Below are positions 5,602 to 7,734 of a stretch of 7,734 nt of DNA, in pieces. The translations under genes and the position numbers were made by a program. Every line of letters starts with the position of its first letter. Within the stretch, counting starts at the first letter, position 1. This DNA comes from DATAXV01 sp036272915 (GTDB lineage Bacteria > Chloroflexota > Dormibacteria > Dormibacterales > Dormibacteraceae), in NCBI GenBank assembly GCA_036272915.1, contig DATAXV010000074.1:1-7734 (forward strand), in the 5' to 3' direction. A model generated the notes under the pieces. That model saw only the letters and a list, made by a program, of their open reading frames with translations. It searched no databases and had not been told where the DNA came from.

Positions 5602-5924
5602 AGTACCTGCTGCTGATCTGCTGGGACCCCACCGTCGAGGATCCGGGCGGCCCCGGCATCGAGCCCTGGGTGGAGGAGATGGAGGCCCGCAAGATCCGGC
5701 TCGACGGCGAGCGCCTCCGCCCGATCAGCGACGCCACCACCGTGCGCCGCCGCGACGGCGATCTTCTCGTCACCGACGGCCCCTTCGCCGAGACCAAGGA
5801 GCAGATCGCCGGCTACGACATCATCGATGCCGTCGACCTGGACGAGGCGATCGAGGTCGCCTCCAAGCATCCGATCACCCGCGTCGGCTCGGTGGAGGTG
5901 CGGCCGTTCTGGCCGATGGACTGA
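5598..5924 (+). CDS. YCII/DGPF-domain protein (YciI family)
   Basis: A 108-residue protein of the YCII-related superfamily. The ferredoxin-like fold opens with MKYLLLICWDP. The family signature D-G-P-F is at 60-63, in LVTDGPFAETKEQIAGYDIIDAVDLDEAIEVASKHP (57-92), and the protein ends with VEVRPFWPMD. Length is typical. The biochemical activity of DGPF proteins is not established. They are the hallmark neighbours of ECF42 sigma factors and have been reported as their targets. ATG 5598 overlaps the SRPBCC stop (ATGA), and its own stop TGA 5922-5924 overlaps the proposed CTG start of the sigma gene (CTGA), so all three proteins are probably made by coupled translation. Confidence 0.95.
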   Translation: MKYLLLICWDPTVEDPGGPGIEPWVEEMEARKIRLDGERLRPISDATTVRRRDGDLLVTDGPFAETKEQIAGYDIIDAVDLDEAIEVASKHPITRVGSVEVRPFWPMD

Positions 5925-7195
5925 ACCCGCGGGTCGGAGAGGCCGTCGCCGCCGCCTTCGAGCTGGAGTGGTCGGGGGTGGTGGCGGCGCTGATCCGGAT
6001 GACCGGGGACTGGGACCTGGCCGAGGAGTCCGCCCAGGACGCCTTCGCCCAGGCCCTCCAGCGCTGGCCCCGGGACGGGGTACCCGGCCGCCCCGGGGCC
6101 TGGCTGATGACGGTCGCCCGCAACCGAGCGCTCGACCGTCTGCGACGGCGCCGGACGGAGGCGGCCGGGGTGCACCGGCTCTCCGCCGAGCCGGTGCCGG
6201 AGGCCGGGGTCGAAGTGGACGCCGCCCCGGCCGGAGGCGACGACCGCCTCAGCCTGATCTTCACCTGCTGCCACCCCGCCCTCCCCCTGGAGGCGAGGGT
6301 CGCCCTGACCCTGCGCGGCGTCGCCGGCCTGGAGACGCCCGAGATCGCCCGCGCCTTCATGGTCTCGGAGGCGACGATGGCCCAGCGCCTGGTCCGGGCC
6401 AAGCGCAAGATCCGCAACGCCGCCATCCCCTACCGGGTGCCGCCGGCCCATTTGCTGGCGGAGCGCACGGCCGGCGTGCTGGCGGTGCTCTACCTGCTCT
6501 TCAACGAGGGCTACGCCGCCACCGGCGGCGAGGAGCGGGTGCGCCAGAGCCTCTGCGCCGAGGCGATCCGGCTGGCCCGGCTGGTCCAGCGCCTGATGCC
6601 GGAGGAGCCGGAGGCCGAGGGCCTACTGGCGCTCATGATCCTGCACCACGCCCGCGCCGCCGGCCGCGTCGACGCCAGGGGGGAGCTGGTGCTGCTCGAG
6701 GAGCAGGACCGCTCGCTCTGGGATCAAGGGCAGATCGCCGACGGGCTGCGGCGGCTCGACGAGGCCCTCGCCCGCCGCCGGCCCGGGCCGTACCAGATCC
6801 AGGCCGCGATCGCCGCCTGCCACGCCTCGGCCCCGACCGCAGCCGACACCGACTGGCCGCAGATCGCCGGGCTCTACGGCCACCTGGCCGAGCTCACCGG
6901 CTCCCCGGTTGTGGAGCTGAACCGCGCGGTGGCGGTGGGGATGGCGGAGGGTCCCGACGCCGGGCTCCGCCTGGTCGATGAGCTGGATGAGTCCGGGGCC
7001 CTCGCCGGCTACCATCTGCTGCCCGCCACCCGGGCCGAGCTGCTTCGGCGGCTGGGGCGCCCGGAGGAGGCGGCCCTGGCCTACGCCAGGGCCCTGGAGT
7101 CGGCCACCGCCGAGGCCGAGCGCAGGCACCTGGCCAGGCGCCTCGCCGAGTCCCGGCTGGCCGCCCGAGGTGGCACCGAAAGCACCTCCAGCTGA
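5921..7195 (+). CDS. ECF42-type RNA polymerase sigma factor with C-terminal DUF6596/TPR-like extension
   Basis: A 424-residue sigma factor if started at CTG 5921, or 405 from GTG 5978. Residues 10-80 are sigma region 2: AFELEWSGVVAALIRMTGDW, DLAEESAQDAFAQALQRWP and AWLMTVARNRALDRLRR. Region 4 (about 108-165) has LPLEARVALTLRGVAGLETPEIARAFMVSEATMAQRLVRAKRKI. The remaining ~240 residues are the family extension: LLFNEGYAATGG, LMILHHARAAGR, PYQIQAAIAACHA, AELTGSPVVELNRAVAVG and the repeat-like RRLGRPEEAALAYARALE. In ECF42 this extension replaces an anti-sigma factor and is needed for activity. No ATG, GTG or TTG lies between 5789 and 5978 in frame, yet conserved-looking sequence (NPRVGEAVAAAFELEW) precedes 5978. 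CTG 5921, overlapping the YCII stop as CTGA, is therefore the best start. It should drive its own operon from 4973-4998; the inducing signal is unknown. Confidence 0.92.
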   Translation: MNPRVGEAVAAAFELEWSGVVAALIRMTGDWDLAEESAQDAFAQALQRWPRDGVPGRPGAWLMTVARNRALDRLRRRRTEAAGVHRLSAEPVPEAGVEVDAAPAGGDDRLSLIFTCCHPALPLEARVALTLRGVAGLETPEIARAFMVSEATMAQRLVRAKRKIRNAAIPYRVPPAHLLAERTAGVLAVLYLLFNEGYAATGGEERVRQSLCAEAIRLARLVQRLMPEEPEAEGLLALMILHHARAAGRVDARGELVLLEEQDRSLWDQGQIADGLRRLDEALARRRPGPYQIQAAIAACHASAPTAADTDWPQIAGLYGHLAELTGSPVVELNRAVAVGMAEGPDAGLRLVDELDESGALAGYHLLPATRAELLRRLGRPEEAALAYARALESATAEAERRHLARRLAESRLAARGGTESTSS

Positions 7196-7204
7196 TCTCC
7201 GCGC

Positions 7205-7219
7205 TGCCACTCGGTGGCA
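7205..7219 (+). terminator. Hairpin after the sigma gene, possible terminator
   Basis: TGCCAC (7205-7210) and GTGGCA (7214-7219) form a perfect 6-bp stem with a TCG loop, 9 nt after the sigma stop codon. There is no U-run. Together with the next hairpin it gives a double-stem end to the operon. Confidence 0.45.
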
Positions 7220-7231
7220 CCCGACCGTAAC

Positions 7232-7244
7232 CCACCGCGGGTGG
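7232..7244 (+). terminator. Second small hairpin after the sigma gene
   Basis: CCACC (7232-7236) pairs with GGTGG (7240-7244) around GCG. It is tandem with the preceding hairpin and ends 8 nt before the -35 box of the next promoter. Short stem and no U-run, so it is weak evidence alone. Confidence 0.3.
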
Positions 7245-7251
7245 ACGGGTG

Positions 7252-7280
7252 TTCACATCAGGTGAATGAGTCGGTAAAGT
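7252..7280 (+). promoter_or_regulatory. Housekeeping sigma-70-type promoter of the 62-residue protein gene
   Basis: TTCACA (7252-7257; 5 of 6 to TTGACA) and TAAAGT (7275-7280; 4 of 6 to TATAAT) are separated by exactly 17 nt. Transcription would start near 7287, about 52 nt before ATG 7339. An inverted repeat TTCAC-N5-GTGAA (7252-7266) covers the -35 box, and CGGTA-N3-TACCG (7272-7284) covers the -10 box. Either could be a repressor site (inference). Confidence 0.65.
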
Positions 7281-7292
7281 ACCGAGCCGAGG

Positions 7293-7314
7293 GCGCTTGC
7301 GGGGGGGAGCGCAA
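7293..7314 (+). other. G-rich leader with two mutually exclusive stems
   Basis: GCGCT (7293-7297) can pair with AGCGC (7308-7312), or TTGCG (7297-7301) with CGCAA (7310-7314); the two stems share bases, so only one can form at a time. The loop holds a run of seven G (7301-7307). It lies in the leader of the 62-residue protein gene, just before the AAGGAG ribosome site. A regulatory role is speculative; stems are only 5 bp. Confidence 0.25.
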
Positions 7315-7338
7315 CACCAATAAGGAGCGTTCTGTCAG

Positions 7339-7527
7339 ATGGAGCAAGACCAACAACGACTGCTCGCCCTGGTCCTGCAGATGCCGGACGATGAGGCGGA
7401 GAAGAAGCTGGACAGCCTTGACCAGGAGCTGGCGGCCCCGCTGCGCGAGGCCCTGCAGCACCTGTCCAGCTTCGTCGACGTCATCCGGACCCGGCTGCAG
7501 ACCGACGGCGTCCTGACCGCGAAGTAG
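7339..7527 (+). CDS. Small acidic helical protein, 62 residues, function unknown
   Basis: I do not recognise the family. The protein is acidic (12 Asp/Glu against 7 Lys/Arg), has no Cys, no membrane span and no signal peptide, and reads as two or three amphipathic helices: EQDQQRLLALVLQM (2-15), DDEAEKKLDSLDQELAAPLREALQHL (17-42) and SSFVDVIRTRLQT (43-55). It could be a small adaptor or coiled-coil subunit; no function is claimed. That it is real is supported by a good promoter (7252-7280), AAGGAG (7322-7327) 11 nt before ATG 7339, and a hairpin immediately after the stop. The antisense frames through the same stretch lack these signals. It is transcribed separately from the sigma operon. Confidence 0.75.
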   Translation: MEQDQQRLLALVLQMPDDEAEKKLDSLDQELAAPLREALQHLSSFVDVIRTRLQTDGVLTAK

Positions 7528-7528
7528 G

Positions 7529-7544
7529 GCCGCGCTCCCGCGGC
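7529..7544 (+). terminator. Terminator-like hairpin after the 62-residue protein gene
   Basis: GCCGCG (7529-7534) pairs with CGCGGC (7539-7544) around a CTCC tetraloop, starting 2 nt after the stop codon. There is no U-run, but position and perfect stem fit a GC-type terminator. Confidence 0.5.
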
Positions 7545-7600
7545 GGCACATCCGGCTCCCGGCATCGACCCCGGCCGCGCGCGGGTCCGGCTCAGTTGGC

Positions 7601-7614
7601 GGTGTCTCGACACC
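7601..7614. promoter_or_regulatory. Operator-like inverted repeat upstream of the right-edge reading frame
   Basis: GGTGTC (7601-7606) and GACACC (7609-7614) form a 6-bp inverted repeat with a 2-nt centre, 31 nt upstream of ATG 7645. A second inverted repeat, CCACA-A-TGTGG (7627-7637), contains CACAAT, a poor -10 candidate. No protein can be assigned to either site. Confidence 0.3.
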
Positions 7615-7644
7615 TCGCCGGCTGGCCCACAATGTGGCGGAGAG

Positions 7645-7734
7645 ATGGCCATACGACCACAGGGATCAAACTCCCCGTCCGGCGGGACCGGCGGCGGCGC
7701 GCCAGGCCCGAACCAGCAGCCGCCGCATCCGCTG
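7645..7734 (+). CDS. Possible start of a protein with a Gly/Pro-rich N-terminus, cut by the window edge
   Basis: From ATG 7645 a frame stays open for 30 codons to the edge. It begins MAIRPQGSNSPSGG and then is rich in Gly (7), Pro (7), Asn and Gln, like the disordered tails found on many membrane-anchored or regulatory actinobacterial proteins. The first codons end in A more often than the rest, as at many true starts. GGAG (7639-7642) is closer to ATG than ideal. The two other forward frames (ATG 7632, GTG 7634) are also open over this short stretch, so the frame choice is provisional and no function can be given. Confidence 0.4.
   Translation, partial: MAIRPQGSNSPSGGTGGGAPGPNQQPPHPL

Noticed and set aside
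5978..5980. GTG 5978 as the sigma gene start
   Set aside because: It would remove the first helix of region 2, whose sequence is present upstream in frame. No ribosome site supports it over the coupled CTG start.
5827..6981. 384-residue plus-strand frame overlapping the sigma gene
   Set aside because: It is extremely Arg/Gly/Pro/Ala-rich, matches no family, and is the shifted frame of a recognisable sigma factor.
7169..7221. Direct repeat GGTGGCACC at 7169 and 7213
   Set aside because: Only two copies of 9 bp, one within coding sequence and the other part of a hairpin. There is no sign of an attachment site or mobile element.
7608..7613. Minus-strand TGTCGA as a second ECF42-type -35 box
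   Set aside because: No CGAC or CGTC lies 16 nt downstream on that strand, and it would transcribe antisense to the 62-residue protein gene.
1..7734. CRISPR arrays, tRNA or rRNA genes, insertion sequences, phage or defence genes
   Set aside because: No regularly spaced repeats, cloverleaf or rRNA-like sequence, transposase motifs or terminal inverted repeats were found.

Overview
The window is a high-GC bacterial chromosome segment with ordinary, tightly packed genes. No mobile element, rRNA, tRNA, CRISPR array or phage gene was seen. The likely host is an actinobacterium or a similar high-GC soil lineage (inference). Supporting signs are an F420-type luciferase-like monooxygenase, a DUF2993/LmeA-type lipid-binding protein, an ECF42-type sigma factor with a C-terminal extension, G/C-ending codons throughout and frequent GTG starts. 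Some Chloroflexota share several of these families, so the phylum is not settled.

Layout. Positions 2-397 (+) hold the C-terminal part of a luciferase-like (LLM) oxidoreductase. It converges on a leftward gene set, with a 12-bp-stem hairpin between them. The leftward set (3435 down to 486) reads marR, a GNAT acetyltransferase, a sulfatase, then an AIM24-family protein. Spacing is 7 nt, an 8-nt overlap and 37 nt, so it is probably one operon. The GNAT gene looks broken: its two halves lie in different frames and the acetyl-CoA-binding loop segment is absent. A separate leftward padR gene (4174 to 3581) has an ideal ribosome site and a terminator-like hairpin. It is divergent from a rightward DUF2993 gene (4236-4931) across about 60 bp that carry a palindromic ATATCG repeat, a good operator candidate.

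The most coherent system is at 4973-7195 (+): an SRPBCC-fold protein, a YCII/DGPF protein and a large ECF42-type sigma factor, joined by 4-nt overlaps (ATGA, then CTGA). No anti-sigma gene is present. Upstream is TGTCGA-N16-CGTC, which fits the promoter signature I recall for ECF42, so the operon is probably autoregulated. The sigma gene appears to start at CTG, because homologous N-terminal sequence runs upstream of the first conventional start codon.

Further right, a 62-residue acidic helical protein of unknown function (7339-7527) has a good housekeeping promoter (TTCACA-N17-TAAAGT) overlapped by inverted repeats, and a structured G-rich leader. The last 90 bases may open another rightward gene with a Gly/Pro-rich N-terminus, cut by the window edge. 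I see no clearly unprecedented system. The best leads are the self-contained sigma module, its CTG start, the broken acetyltransferase and the repeat-covered padR/DUF2993 control region.
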